From: Hyphomicrobiales bacterium
GTDB taxonomy: Bacteria; Pseudomonadota; Alphaproteobacteria; Rhizobiales; Rhizobiaceae
DNA length: 64,000 nt
NCBI GenBank assembly: GCA_900469475.1
Contig: UBXG01000005.1
Span: 1-64,000 of the forward strand
Direction: 5' to 3'
This document shows, one piece after another, positions 26,897 through 35,764 of the stretch. The notes under the pieces are model-generated. The model was not told the DNA's origin and made no database searches. It saw only the letters and a list, made by a program, of their open reading frames with translations. Numbering within the stretch: position 1 is the first letter of the stretch; the number at the start of each line of letters is the position of its first letter. The position numbers and the translations under genes were made by a program.

Positions 26897-27904
26897 ATGA
26901 AAGACATGCTCATCTCGCAGATCAAGGGTTCGAACGGCGAGATCGTCGTTGCGGTCCGCAATGGACCCGGCGAAGCTGCCAAGGCCGTCGTCAATGGCGG
27001 CAGCGTCTACAAGCTTGCGATCGAAGCCGCCGATAGCGGCAAGTCGCTGGCATCGGTCATCGAGGCCCATGGTCTCGGCGAGTCAATCGATCTCGAAAAA
27101 GCCTATGCCGAAGGCCACTTCCTGCCGCCGATCACGCATCCCGACGCAGCTCACCTGCACCTGACAGGCACCGGCCTGACGCATCTTGGCTCTGCTGCCA
27201 CGCGCGATTCCATGCACAAGAAGACGACGGAAGCCGCCGAGGAGACGCTGACCGACTCCATGAAGATGTTCAAGATGGGCATCGAGGGCGGCAAGCCGAA
27301 GGCGGGCGAGAAGGGCGTGCAGCCAGAGTGGTTCTACAAGGGCAATGGCTACGGCGCTGCGGCCCCGGGTGCGGCACTCGTGTCTCCATCCTTCGCGCTC
27401 GACGGTGGCGAAGAGCCCGAAATGGCCGGCATCTATGTCATCGCCAAGGACGGCACGCCGTTCCGCATCGGCTTTGCCCTGTCGAACGAATTTTCCGATC
27501 ACGTCACCGAGCGGATCAACTATCTTTATCTCGCCCATTCCAAGCTCCGTCCGGCAAGCTTCGGCCCGGAAATCCGCGTTGGTGTGGCGCCGGAAGATAT
27601 TCGCGGCACGTCGCGCATCAAGCGCGGCGACAAGGTAATCTTCGAAAAGCCGTTCCTATCGGGCGAAGCGAACATGTCGCACACCTTTGCGAACCTTGAA
27701 TATCACCACTTCAAGTACGGCATCTTCCGTGTTCCCGGCGATGTGCACGTGCACATGTTCGGCACGGCGACGCTTTCCTTCGCGGAAGGCATCAAGCCCG
27801 AAGTCGGCGACGTCTTTGAAATCGAAGTTGGCGAATTCGGCCTGCCGCTGCGCAATCCGCTGGCGATCGATGCCGAGGAAGAAGTGGCTGTTCGCCAGCT
27901 GTAA
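26897..27904 (+). CDS. gguC: GguC / AraD1-family protein, probable 2-keto-3-deoxyarabonate dehydratase
   Basis: The 335-residue product belongs to the GguC group, distantly related to fumarylacetoacetate hydrolases: a C-terminal half with EKPFLSGEANMSHTFANLEY and VHVHMFGTATLSF, and HLTGTGLTHLG near residue 90. Databases label this group AraD1 because it accompanies non-phosphorylative arabinose genes. Here it lies directly before the aldehyde dehydrogenase and arabinonate dehydratase, so dehydration of L-2-keto-3-deoxyarabonate to 2-oxoglutarate semialdehyde is its likely role. ATG 26897 follows TTAGGAAAGG; ATG 26906 is an alternative. No conventional DHDPS-type AraD is in the window. Confidence 0.8.
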   Translation: MKDMLISQIKGSNGEIVVAVRNGPGEAAKAVVNGGSVYKLAIEAADSGKSLASVIEAHGLGESIDLEKAYAEGHFLPPITHPDAAHLHLTGTGLTHLGSAATRDSMHKKTTEAAEETLTDSMKMFKMGIEGGKPKAGEKGVQPEWFYKGNGYGAAAPGAALVSPSFALDGGEEPEMAGIYVIAKDGTPFRIGFALSNEFSDHVTERINYLYLAHSKLRPASFGPEIRVGVAPEDIRGTSRIKRGDKVIFEKPFLSGEANMSHTFANLEYHHFKYGIFRVPGDVHVHMFGTATLSFAEGIKPEVGDVFEIEVGEFGLPLRNPLAIDAEEEVAVRQL

Positions 27905-27912
27905 TGCATCGA

Positions 27913-27938
27913 GCCCGGCCGCAAGGGATCGGCCGGGC
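27913..27938 (+). terminator. Hairpin after gguC
   Basis: GCCCGGCCG (27913-27921) pairs exactly with CGGCCGGGC (27930-27938), followed by ATTTCC. It lies nine bases after the gguC stop and 32 bases before the next gene, so it probably tunes rather than stops transcription. Confidence 0.65.
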
Positions 27939-27970
27939 ATTTCCAATACGATCCAGGAAGGCATGACGCC

Positions 27971-29404
27971 ATGACCATTCATCAGAACTTGATCGCCGGG
28001 GAGTGGACGGGGACGAACGTCACCGAGAACATCAACCCGTCGGATACGAACGAGGTCGTCGGCCTCTATGCGAGCTCAAGCGCGCAGGATGTCACGGATG
28101 CGATCGCTGCCGCCAAGGCCGCTTTTCCAGCCTGGTCGCGTTCTGGTATTCTGGAGCGCCACACGATCCTGAAGAAGGCCGGCGACGAGATCCTGGCACG
28201 CAAGGATGAACTCGGCGCGCTGCTCGCCCGCGAAGAGGGCAAGACGCTGCCGGAAGCGATCGGCGAGACCATCCGCGCCGCGCAGATCTTCGAATTCTTC
28301 GCCGGTGAAGCGCTGCGCCTGGCAGGCGAGGTGCTTCCTTCCGTGCGCCCGAATATCGGCGTCGAGATCACCCGCGAGCCGCTTGGCGTCATCGGCGTCA
28401 TCACCCCCTGGAACTTCCCGATCGCCATTCCTGCCTGGAAGATCGCGCCGGCGCTCTGCTACGGCAACACCATCGTCTTCAAGCCGGCCGATCTCGTGCC
28501 CGGCTGCTCGTGGGCAATCGTCGATATTCTGAACCGCGCCGGTCTGCCGAAGGGAGTGTTGAACCTCGTCATGGGCAAGGGCTCGGTCGTCGGTCAAGCT
28601 ATGCTCGACAGCCCGGTTCTTTCGGGTATCACCTTCACCGGCTCAGTCGGCACCGGCAAGCGCGTCGCGCTTTCCTCCGTCGAGCACGGTCGTAAGTACC
28701 AGCTCGAAATGGGCGGCAAGAACCCGATGGTCGTACTTGACGATGCTGATCTGCCGGTCGCCGTCGAAGCGGCTGCCAATTCCGCCTTCTTCTCGACCGG
28801 CCAGCGCTGTACAGCCTCGTCGCGCCTGATCGTCACCGAAGGCATTCACGACAGGTTCGTGGCGGCGCTGACGGAAAAGCTGAAGACGCTCAACGTCGAT
28901 AACGCCATGAAGTCCGGCACGCATATCGGCCCCGTCGTCGATGCCAAGCAGCTGAAGACGGACACGGACTATATCGAGATCGGCCGCCAAGAAGGCGCCA
29001 AGCTTGCCTTCGGCGGCGAACTCGTCAGCCGCGACACGCCCGGCTTCTACCTGCAGCCGACGCTATTCACCGAAGCGACGAACCAGATGCGCATCAGCCG
29101 CGAAGAGATCTTCGGCCCGGTTGCTTCCGTCATCCGCGTCAAGGATTACGAAGAAGCCTTGGCAACAGCCAACGACACGCCGTTCGGCCTGTCCTCGGGC
29201 ATTGCCACGACGAGCCTGAAGCATGCGACGCATTTCAAGCGCAATGCGGAAGCGGGTATGGTGATGGTCAACCTACCGACGGCCGGCGTCGACTTCCATG
29301 TGCCGTTCGGCGGCCGCAAGGGCTCGTCCTTCGGTCCGCGCGAGCAGGGCAAATATGCCGCCGAATTCTTCACCACCGTCAAGACGGCTTACACGCTCGC
29401 CTGA
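27971..29404 (+). CDS. NAD(P)-dependent 2-oxoglutarate semialdehyde dehydrogenase
   Basis: The 477-residue product is an aldehyde dehydrogenase: VITPWNFPIAIPAWKIAPAL near 145, catalytic Glu in QLEMGGKNP and catalytic Cys in FFSTGQRCTAS at about 283. By overall likeness and operon context it is the 2-oxoglutarate (2,5-dioxopentanoate) semialdehyde dehydrogenase that ends the oxidative pentose pathway and feeds the TCA cycle. Succinate semialdehyde dehydrogenases are close relatives, so substrate choice rests on context. GGAAGG precedes the start by about ten bases. Confidence 0.88.
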   Translation: MTIHQNLIAGEWTGTNVTENINPSDTNEVVGLYASSSAQDVTDAIAAAKAAFPAWSRSGILERHTILKKAGDEILARKDELGALLAREEGKTLPEAIGETIRAAQIFEFFAGEALRLAGEVLPSVRPNIGVEITREPLGVIGVITPWNFPIAIPAWKIAPALCYGNTIVFKPADLVPGCSWAIVDILNRAGLPKGVLNLVMGKGSVVGQAMLDSPVLSGITFTGSVGTGKRVALSSVEHGRKYQLEMGGKNPMVVLDDADLPVAVEAAANSAFFSTGQRCTASSRLIVTEGIHDRFVAALTEKLKTLNVDNAMKSGTHIGPVVDAKQLKTDTDYIEIGRQEGAKLAFGGELVSRDTPGFYLQPTLFTEATNQMRISREEIFGPVASVIRVKDYEEALATANDTPFGLSSGIATTSLKHATHFKRNAEAGMVMVNLPTAGVDFHVPFGGRKGSSFGPREQGKYAAEFFTTVKTAYTLA

Positions 29405-29466
29405 TCATCGATTTCAAAGTCCAGGCGCGAACGAGGCGGCCTGGGCGACGCAAAGGGTACTGAGAC

Positions 29467-31212
29467 ATGAAAAAGAAAGCTGAATGGCCGCGCAAGCTGC
29501 GCTCCTACGATTGGTTCGGCGGCACCGGCAAGAATGCGATCATGCATCGCTCCTGGATGAAGAACCAGGGCCTGCCGGCCGATACGTTCGACGGCCGTCC
29601 GATCATCGGCATCTGTAACACCTGGTCGGAACTGACGCCCTGCAACGCGCATCTGCGCGATCTTGCAGAGCGTGTGAAGCGCGGTGTCTACGAGGCGGGC
29701 GGTTTCCCCGTGGAATTCCCGGTCTTCTCCGTCGGCGAAAGCACGCTGCGCCCGACGGCCATGATGTTCCGCAACCTCGCTGCCATGGACGTGGAAGAAG
29801 CGATCCGCGGCAATCCGGTCGATGGCGTCGTGCTGCTCGGCGGCTGCGACAAGACCACGCCGAGCCTGCTGATGGGCGCGGCTTCCGTCGACATTCCGGT
29901 CATCCTCGTTTCCGGCGGCCCGATGCTGAACGGCAAGTGGCGCGGCAAGGATGTCGGCTCCGGCACGGCAATCTGGCAGTTCTCGGAAATGGTGAAGTCC
30001 GGCGAGATGTCGCTGGATGAATTCATGGATGCGGAGCAGGGCATGGCCCGCTCGGCCGGCAGTTGCATGACGATGGGTACGGCCTCCACCATGGCGTCGA
30101 TGGCCGAAGCGCTCGGCATGACCTTGCCCGGCAATGCCGCGATCCCGGCTGTCGATGCGCGCCGTCGTGTTATCTCGCAACTGTCAGGCCGCCGCATCGT
30201 CGACATGGTCAAGGAAGACCTGAAACCATCGGACATTCTGACCAAGGAAGCCTTCGAAAACGCTATCCGCGTCAACGGCGCCGTCGGCGGCTCGACCAAC
30301 GCCGTTCTGCACCTCCTCGCGCTCGCGGGCCGCATCGGCGTCGACCTGTCGCTTGACGATTGGGATCGTCTGGGCCGCGAAGTGCCGACCATCGTCAACC
30401 TGCAGCCTTCGGGCAAGCACCTGATGGAAGAGTTCTACTATGCCGGCGGTCTGCCCGTCGTCATCAAGGCAGTCGGCGAGATGGGCCTGCTGCATAAGGA
30501 CGCCATCACGGTCACGGGCGACACGATCTGGGCAGGCGTCAAGGATGTCGTCAACTACAATGACGACGTTATCGTCCCGCGCGAAAAGGCGCTGACGCAG
30601 TCGGGCGGTATCGCTGTCCTGCGCGGCAATCTCGCGCCGAAGGGCGCTGTCCTGAAACCTTCGGCCGCTTCGCCGCATCTGATGCAGCACAAGGGCCGCG
30701 CCGTAGTTTTTGAAAGCATCGAGGACTATCACGCCCGCATCAACCGTGACGATCTCGATATCGACGAGAACTGCATCATGGTGCTGAAGTATTGCGGTCC
30801 GAAGGGTTATCCGGGCATGGCCGAAGTCGGCAACATGGGCCTGCCGCCGAAGGTGCTGAAGAAGGGCATCACCGACATGATCCGCATTTCCGATGCGCGC
30901 ATGTCCGGCACCGCTTACGGCACCGTTATCCTGCACACGGCTCCGGAAGCAGCCGATGGCGGCCCGCTGGCGCTGGTGCAGAACGGTGACATCATCGCCG
31001 TCGACGTTCCCGCCCGTACCATCCAGCTTGAGGTTTCGGATGAGGAACTGGCAAAGCGCCGCGCTGCCTGGGTTTCCCCGGTCAAGCCGCTCACCGGCGG
31101 TTACGGCGGTCTCTATGTGAAGTCGGTCATGCAGGCCGACACCGGCGCCGACCTGGACTTCCTCGTCGGCCCGCGAGGCTCGGAAATCCCGAACAATCGC
31201 GACAGCCACTAA
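29467..31212 (+). CDS. L-arabinonate dehydratase (IlvD/EDD family)
   Basis: The 581-residue product is an IlvD/EDD dehydratase. Cys59 (LTPCNAH), Cys127 (GGCDKT) and Cys200 (AGSCMTMG) fall exactly at the positions of the [2Fe-2S] ligands in the structurally solved Rhizobium leguminosarum L-arabinonate dehydratase, with Lys129 as the expected carbamylated Mg ligand. The reaction turns L-arabinonate (also D-fuconate and D-galactonate) into the 2-keto-3-deoxy acid used by GguC. It is the last gene of the chvE operon and is closed by a terminator. Arabinose dehydrogenase and the lactonase are not in the window. Confidence 0.9.
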   Translation: MKKKAEWPRKLRSYDWFGGTGKNAIMHRSWMKNQGLPADTFDGRPIIGICNTWSELTPCNAHLRDLAERVKRGVYEAGGFPVEFPVFSVGESTLRPTAMMFRNLAAMDVEEAIRGNPVDGVVLLGGCDKTTPSLLMGAASVDIPVILVSGGPMLNGKWRGKDVGSGTAIWQFSEMVKSGEMSLDEFMDAEQGMARSAGSCMTMGTASTMASMAEALGMTLPGNAAIPAVDARRRVISQLSGRRIVDMVKEDLKPSDILTKEAFENAIRVNGAVGGSTNAVLHLLALAGRIGVDLSLDDWDRLGREVPTIVNLQPSGKHLMEEFYYAGGLPVVIKAVGEMGLLHKDAITVTGDTIWAGVKDVVNYNDDVIVPREKALTQSGGIAVLRGNLAPKGAVLKPSAASPHLMQHKGRAVVFESIEDYHARINRDDLDIDENCIMVLKYCGPKGYPGMAEVGNMGLPPKVLKKGITDMIRISDARMSGTAYGTVILHTAPEAADGGPLALVQNGDIIAVDVPARTIQLEVSDEELAKRRAAWVSPVKPLTGGYGGLYVKSVMQADTGADLDFLVGPRGSEIPNNRDSH

Positions 31213-31237
31213 GGTCATCGTCTGAATTGAAAGCGGC

Positions 31238-31264
31238 GGGGCGAAAGTTCCGCCCCTTTTTCTT
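31238..31264 (+). terminator. Rho-independent terminator of the chvE-gguABC operon
   Basis: GGGGCG (31238-31243) pairs with CGCCCC (31251-31256) around a seven-base loop, followed by TTTTTTCTTCT. It lies 26 bp after the dehydratase stop and just before the stop of the convergent transglutaminase gene. Confidence 0.8.
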
Positions 31265-31274
31265 CTGTGAGTCG

Positions 31275-32099
31275 CTAACTCTGGCTCTGGCTTTGACTCT
31301 GCCCTTGGGTCGCGACTGTTACCTTGACCATAAGGGTTTCGCCCGGCGTGCCGATCCGCATGCCGGACACGGGAGCGGCGTCGCGATAGCAAAGGCCGGT
31401 CGCGATGCGGACGTAGCGGGCGTCGGGGCAGACGTCGTTGGCCGGATCGAAGCCGACCCAGCCAAGGCCGGCAATATGCGCCTCTGCCCAGGCATGGGTA
31501 GCAGCCTGCTCGTTCTTGCCTTCCATCATCAGGTAGCCGGAGACGTAACGGGCAGGGATCTGCAATGCACGGGCGCCGGCTAGAAAGATGTGCGCATGGT
31601 CCTGGCAGACGCCGCTCTTTGCCTCCAGTGCCTGTTCCGCCGTTGTCTCCGTATTGCTTGTGCCTGGCTTGTATTCCACGGTCTCGTGGATCGCTTTCAT
31701 CAGCGCATGCATCTTGCCGAGTTCGTTGTCGCCTGAAACGCTGCGCAGCAGTTCCTTCGTCAGCTTACCCGCCTTGGTGCGCGGCGATTCCCGCAGGAAG
31801 AGCCAGAGCGGGCTGAAGCCCTGATGCGGCCCGACAACGCCGTTGAGGTCCTGCGTCTCGACTTCGCCTGAGGCAATGATCTTCGTTGCGTCCTGCTGCC
31901 CGTCGAGGGAAACCAGCGTGGCGCGATTGCCGAACTGGTCGTCATATTCCACTTCCGGCTTGGCGCCTTCGACCGAAAGCTTCCAGTCGATAACCGTCTG
32001 TCCGACGCCCGTCAGCGGCGTCAGGTGAAGCCGTTGCAGGGAAAACTGCGCCGGCTCGTCGTAGCGATATTCCGTGATATGGCTGATCGTCAGTCTCAT
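31275..32099 (-). CDS. Transglutaminase-like cysteine protease family protein
   Basis: The 274-residue product has an N-terminal beta domain (MRLTISHITEYRYDEPAQFS) and a transglutaminase core with catalytic Cys in KSGVCQDHAHIF, His in THAWAEAHI and Asp in GFDPANDVC. The last residues are a QSQSQSQ repeat encoded by a short CTCTGG/CTTTGA-type repeat at about 31279-31305, which looks like slippage at the 3' end. It is the third gene of a conserved trio with an alpha-E protein and an ATP-grasp protein. The trio is thought to make or modify a peptide; the product is unknown. Confidence 0.85.
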   Translation of the reverse strand: MRLTISHITEYRYDEPAQFSLQRLHLTPLTGVGQTVIDWKLSVEGAKPEVEYDDQFGNRATLVSLDGQQDATKIIASGEVETQDLNGVVGPHQGFSPLWLFLRESPRTKAGKLTKELLRSVSGDNELGKMHALMKAIHETVEYKPGTSNTETTAEQALEAKSGVCQDHAHIFLAGARALQIPARYVSGYLMMEGKNEQAATHAWAEAHIAGLGWVGFDPANDVCPDARYVRIATGLCYRDAAPVSGMRIGTPGETLMVKVTVATQGQSQSQSQS

Positions 32100-32111
32100 G
32101 ATATCGCCCGC

Positions 32112-33053
32112 CTATTCGTAGAACCGGTAGCCGTCGGAGATCTCGGCGCCCAGCTTGTTGTTGTGGGCGACGAAATCCTCGAGGAACTCATGCAGGCCCT
32201 GGTCCATGATGCGCTTGATCGTCAGCTTCTGCAGCGACTGGCGGATGGCCTCCGCGGTATCGTGCGCCGGCAGCCGTTTTTCATGTTCGGCGCTGAGATA
32301 GCCGATATTGCTGACGATCTTCTCATAGCAATAGGCAAGCGAGCGCGGCATTTGCCCGTTGAGGATCAGGAAGTCGGCAATGTTGGCCGGCTTATATTCG
32401 GGATCGTAAGCCCATTTATAGGCCCGGTGCGCGGAGACCGATCTGAGGATCGACTCCCATTGCGCATTGTCGAGCGAGGAGCCGACATGCGAGACGGATG
32501 GCAGCAGCACGTAATATTTGACATCGAGGATGCGGGCCGTGTTATCGGCGCGCTCGATGAAGGTGCCGATGCGGGCGAAATTATAGAGTTCGTTGCGCAG
32601 CATCGAGCCGTGGAAGGCGCCGCGGATCAAGCCGGCGCGCCGCTTGATGACGTCGATCGTCTCCGGTAGCTCTGCCGTCTTCAGCTTCTTGCCGAGCAGC
32701 GACTTCAGCTCGATCCAGCATTCGTTGGTCGCTTCCCAGGTGTCGCGGGTCAGCGCCGTACGCACCATGCGGGCATTGTTGCGGCCATATTCGATGCAGG
32801 ACATGACGCTCGATGGATTGGAGCGGTCGCGCATCAGATAATCGATCGCGTCGGTCCCGGTCAGCTTGTCGTGCACCTCATCGTAGGCTTCGCGCACTCC
32901 GGCGCTTTGCAGGACGCCGTCCCAGTCATCATCGACGGCGTCGCTGCGGGTCAGCGACATGCGCTGGCCGGCGTCGACCAGGCGGGCTATGTTTTCGGCG
33001 CGCTCGATGTAACGGAACATCCAGTAGAGGCCATTCGCGGTTCTTCCCAGCAT
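32112..33053 (-). CDS. Alpha-E domain protein
   Basis: The 313-residue all-helical product begins MLGRTANGLYWMFRYIERAE and keeps the DUF403/alpha-E pattern, with IGTFIERADNTARILDVKYY in the middle and IMDQGLHEFLEDF near the end. The alpha-E domain is always tied to circularly permuted ATP-grasp enzymes, sometimes as a fusion; its biochemical role is not known. It is six bases from the ATP-grasp gene and twelve from the transglutaminase gene, so all three are one transcript. Confidence 0.85.
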   Translation of the reverse strand: MLGRTANGLYWMFRYIERAENIARLVDAGQRMSLTRSDAVDDDWDGVLQSAGVREAYDEVHDKLTGTDAIDYLMRDRSNPSSVMSCIEYGRNNARMVRTALTRDTWEATNECWIELKSLLGKKLKTAELPETIDVIKRRAGLIRGAFHGSMLRNELYNFARIGTFIERADNTARILDVKYYVLLPSVSHVGSSLDNAQWESILRSVSAHRAYKWAYDPEYKPANIADFLILNGQMPRSLAYCYEKIVSNIGYLSAEHEKRLPAHDTAEAIRQSLQKLTIKRIMDQGLHEFLEDFVAHNNKLGAEISDGYRFYE

Positions 33054-33059
33054 GTCCGA

Positions 33060-34493
33060 TCAGTCCTCCAGAACCCAGGTGTCTTTGGTGCCGCCGCCCT
33101 GGCTGGAGTTGACCACCAGCGAGCCTTCCTTCAGCGCCACGCGGGTCAACCCGCCGGGGATGATCCGCACCTTGTCGGAGACGAGGACATAGGGCCGCAG
33201 ATCGACATGCCTCGGCGCAATGCCCTTGTTGACCAGGATCGGCACGGTCGAGAGCGAAAGGGTCGGCTGCGCGATGTAGTTGTTCGGCTTGCTCTTGAGC
33301 TTTTCGGCAAAGGCCGTCCGCTCCTTCTTGCTGGCGGTCGGTCCCACAAGCATGCCGTAGCCGCCGGAGCCGTGGACTTCCTTGACGACGAGATCGGCAA
33401 GGTTATCGAGCACATATTGCAGGCTGTCGGGCTCGGAACAGCGCCATGTCGGCACGTTCTCGAGGATCGGCTTGCGGCCGGTGTAGAATTCGACGATTTC
33501 AGGCATGTAGGAGTAGATCGCCTTGTCGTCGGAAATGCCGGTGCCGGGCGCATTGGCGATGGTGATGTTGCCCGCGCGGTAGACGTCCATGATGCCGGGA
33601 ATACCGAGCGCGGATTCCGGACGGAAGGTGAGGGGATCGAGGAAATCGTCGTCGACGCGGCGGTAGAGCACATCGATCGCCTCATAGCCACGTGTCGTGC
33701 GCATCTTCACCTTGCCGTCGATGACGCGCAGATCGGAGCCTTCCACCAGCTCCACGCCCATCATGTCGGCGAGGAAGGAATGCTCGTAATAGGCGGAGTT
33801 ATAGATGCCCGGCGTCAGCACGGCGACACGCGGCTTGCCCTTGCATCCGGGAGGGGCGAGCGATGCCAGGCTCTGGCGTAGCAGTAGCGGATAGTCCTCG
33901 ACGCGCTGCACCTTGTTCTGGTGAAACAGTTCGGGGAACATCTGCATCATCGTTTCGCGGTTTTCCAGCATGTAGCTGACGCCGGAAGGCGTGCGGGCAT
34001 TGTCCTCGAGCACATAGAATTGGTCTTCGCCGGTGCGCACGATGTCGGTGCCGACGATATGGGTGTAGACACCGCCCGGCGGACGAAAGCCGATCATTTC
34101 AGGCAGGAAGGCGTCGTTCTTTTCGATCAGCTCGCGCGGGATGCGGCCGGCGCGGATGATTTCCTGCTTGTGGTAGATGTCGTCGAGGAAGGCGTTGAGG
34201 GCGACGACCCGCTGTTCGATGCCCTGGGCGAGCTTGCGCCATTCGCGGCCTGATATGATGCGGGGGATGATGTCGAAGGGAATGAGCTTTTCGGAGGAGT
34301 CTGCGTGTCCGTAGACCGCGAAGGTAATGCCCGTTTTTCGGAAGATGGTTTCCGCATCGCGGGATTTGGCAATGAGGTGGCCCCTGTCCTGGCCTGAGTA
34401 CCACTCGAAGTATTTCTCGTAAGGCGCGCGCGGACTTTCATCCGCAGTAATCATTTCATCAAATGCCAAAGGTGCGGTCCCCGTGTTTTTACC
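33060..34493 (-). CDS. Circularly permuted ATP-grasp protein
   Basis: The 477-residue product shows the circularly permuted ATP-grasp (CP_ATPgrasp_1) pattern: GTDIVRTGEDQFYVLEDNAR and PSGVSYMLENRE in the first half, YRRVDDDFLDPL in the middle, VVKEVHGSGGYGMLVGP for the ATP loop, and ending SSQGGGTKDTWVLED. Such enzymes are predicted amide-bond ligases acting with alpha-E and transglutaminase partners. ATG 34493 (MGKNTGTA) is preferred; ATG at 34454 (MITADESPRAP) is a plausible shorter start. It is the first gene of the trio. Confidence 0.85.
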   Translation of the reverse strand, partial: GKNTGTAPLAFDEMITADESPRAPYEKYFEWYSGQDRGHLIAKSRDAETIFRKTGITFAVYGHADSSEKLIPFDIIPRIISGREWRKLAQGIEQRVVALNAFLDDIYHKQEIIRAGRIPRELIEKNDAFLPEMIGFRPPGGVYTHIVGTDIVRTGEDQFYVLEDNARTPSGVSYMLENRETMMQMFPELFHQNKVQRVEDYPLLLRQSLASLAPPGCKGKPRVAVLTPGIYNSAYYEHSFLADMMGVELVEGSDLRVIDGKVKMRTTRGYEAIDVLYRRVDDDFLDPLTFRPESALGIPGIMDVYRAGNITIANAPGTGISDDKAIYSYMPEIVEFYTGRKPILENVPTWRCSEPDSLQYVLDNLADLVVKEVHGSGGYGMLVGPTASKKERTAFAEKLKSKPNNYIAQPTLSLSTVPILVNKGIAPRHVDLRPYVLVSDKVRIIPGGLTRVALKEGSLVVNSSQGGGTKDTWVLED

Positions 34494-34867
34494 CATTTGA
34501 ATACAACGGTTTTTACAATGCAAGAACTATGCGCAATTGCCATCGCGAATTTCTGAATATCGAAAAATGCCGGATTTACAGGCATTTAAGAGTAATGGCG
34601 CTGTTGCCTGCCGGCTCTTGTCGCAATGTTCGGATCAAAATTTAAGCATCTGCTTCTTTTGCGGACTGAGCGCCTGCGTGGTGGCTGAGGCTTCTGAAAC
34701 CAGGGCGGTAGCTCGCCGGACGTGAAGAAAAATTGATTGCTGTGTTCAGCAGATCGATTTTGACCGCTCAACCGCCATCGGCTATCAGCCTTCAACCCCT
34801 CCGCGCGACACCCCGAGTTCGACCAGGATTCCGGCTCCGAAGCGCCAAATATATCGGTCCGATTTTC
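34494..34867. other. Gene-free divergent promoter region between ATP-grasp trio and EamA gene
   Basis: I see no supported gene in these 374 bp. The part next to the ATP-grasp gene is AT-rich and holds an inverted repeat, AAATGCC (34565-34571) with GGCATTT (34581-34587), which may be an operator. The right half is ordinary GC-rich leader before the exporter gene. Confidence 0.5.
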
Positions 34868-35761
34868 ATGTCCCTCGATAAACTCGCGCCGGCGATTTTT
34901 GTCCTTCTCTGGTCCACTGGCTGGATCGTCGCCAAATATGCCTCGCAGCATGCGGGCCCCTTCACCTTCCTGATGATCCGCTACAGCCTTTCGGCTCTCG
35001 CCTTCGTGTTGCTCTGTTCGATCGTCGGCGCGAAATGGCCGCGCGATTGGTCGAGCGTGTTCCGGGCCGTCTATTCCGGAATTTTTCTGCATGGCATCTA
35101 TCTGGCGGGCCTTTGGTGGGCGATTGCCGAGGGCGTGTCGGCCGGCATTGCCGGCGTCATTGCGGCGCTGCAGCCGCTGATGACCGCCATGGCCGCACCG
35201 CTTCTCGTCGGTGAGCGGCTGGGGCCGATCCAGAAGGTCGGCCTGCTGCTCGGCTTCTTGGGCATTGCCATCGCGATCTCGCCGAAACTTCTAGCGACGG
35301 ATACGGCCAATCTCTGGCAATCGGCGGTGCCACTCGTCGTCAATCTGTTGGCTATGGTTTCTGTGACTTACGGTACGCTCTACCAGAAGCGGCACCTGCA
35401 GACCGGCGACCTCAGAACCATTGCGACCTTGCAATATGTCGGCGCGCTGATCGTCACCGTGCCGCTCGCCTTCATTTTCGAAGGCCTGCGCTTCGACGGC
35501 ACACAGACGGCGATCCTGTCGCTGCTCTGGTCGGTTTTCGGCCTGTCCATGGGCGCCGTCGGTCTGCTTCTCTATCTCATCCGCCGCGGGCAGGTGTCGC
35601 GCGCCGCGTCGCTCATCTACCTGATGCCGCCCGCCGTCGCCATCGAGGCGGCAATCGCCTTCGGCGAGCCGCTGACACTGCCGATTGTTGTCGGCACGGT
35701 GATTGTGGTGATCGGTGTTTACCTCACCAACCGGCGTCAGGTGGAAATCGTGCCGGAATAG
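34868..35761 (+). CDS. EamA/DMT-family transporter
   Basis: The 297-residue product has ten hydrophobic segments in two EamA repeats, starting MSLDKLAPAIFVLLWSTGW and with AALQPLMTAMAAPLLVGERL closing the first repeat. Drug/metabolite exporters of this group move amino acids or small metabolites out of the cell; the substrate cannot be read from sequence. ATG 34868 is preferred over the frame start at 34733, whose added residues are polar and unlike the family. It is convergent with a second EamA gene. Confidence 0.85.
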   Translation: MSLDKLAPAIFVLLWSTGWIVAKYASQHAGPFTFLMIRYSLSALAFVLLCSIVGAKWPRDWSSVFRAVYSGIFLHGIYLAGLWWAIAEGVSAGIAGVIAALQPLMTAMAAPLLVGERLGPIQKVGLLLGFLGIAIAISPKLLATDTANLWQSAVPLVVNLLAMVSVTYGTLYQKRHLQTGDLRTIATLQYVGALIVTVPLAFIFEGLRFDGTQTAILSLLWSVFGLSMGAVGLLLYLIRRGQVSRAASLIYLMPPAVAIEAAIAFGEPLTLPIVVGTVIVVIGVYLTNRRQVEIVPE

Positions 35762-35764
35762 GCT

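Noticed and set aside
30184..31392. A 402-codon minus-strand frame
   Set aside because: It is antisense to the arabinonate dehydratase and crosses the operon terminator.
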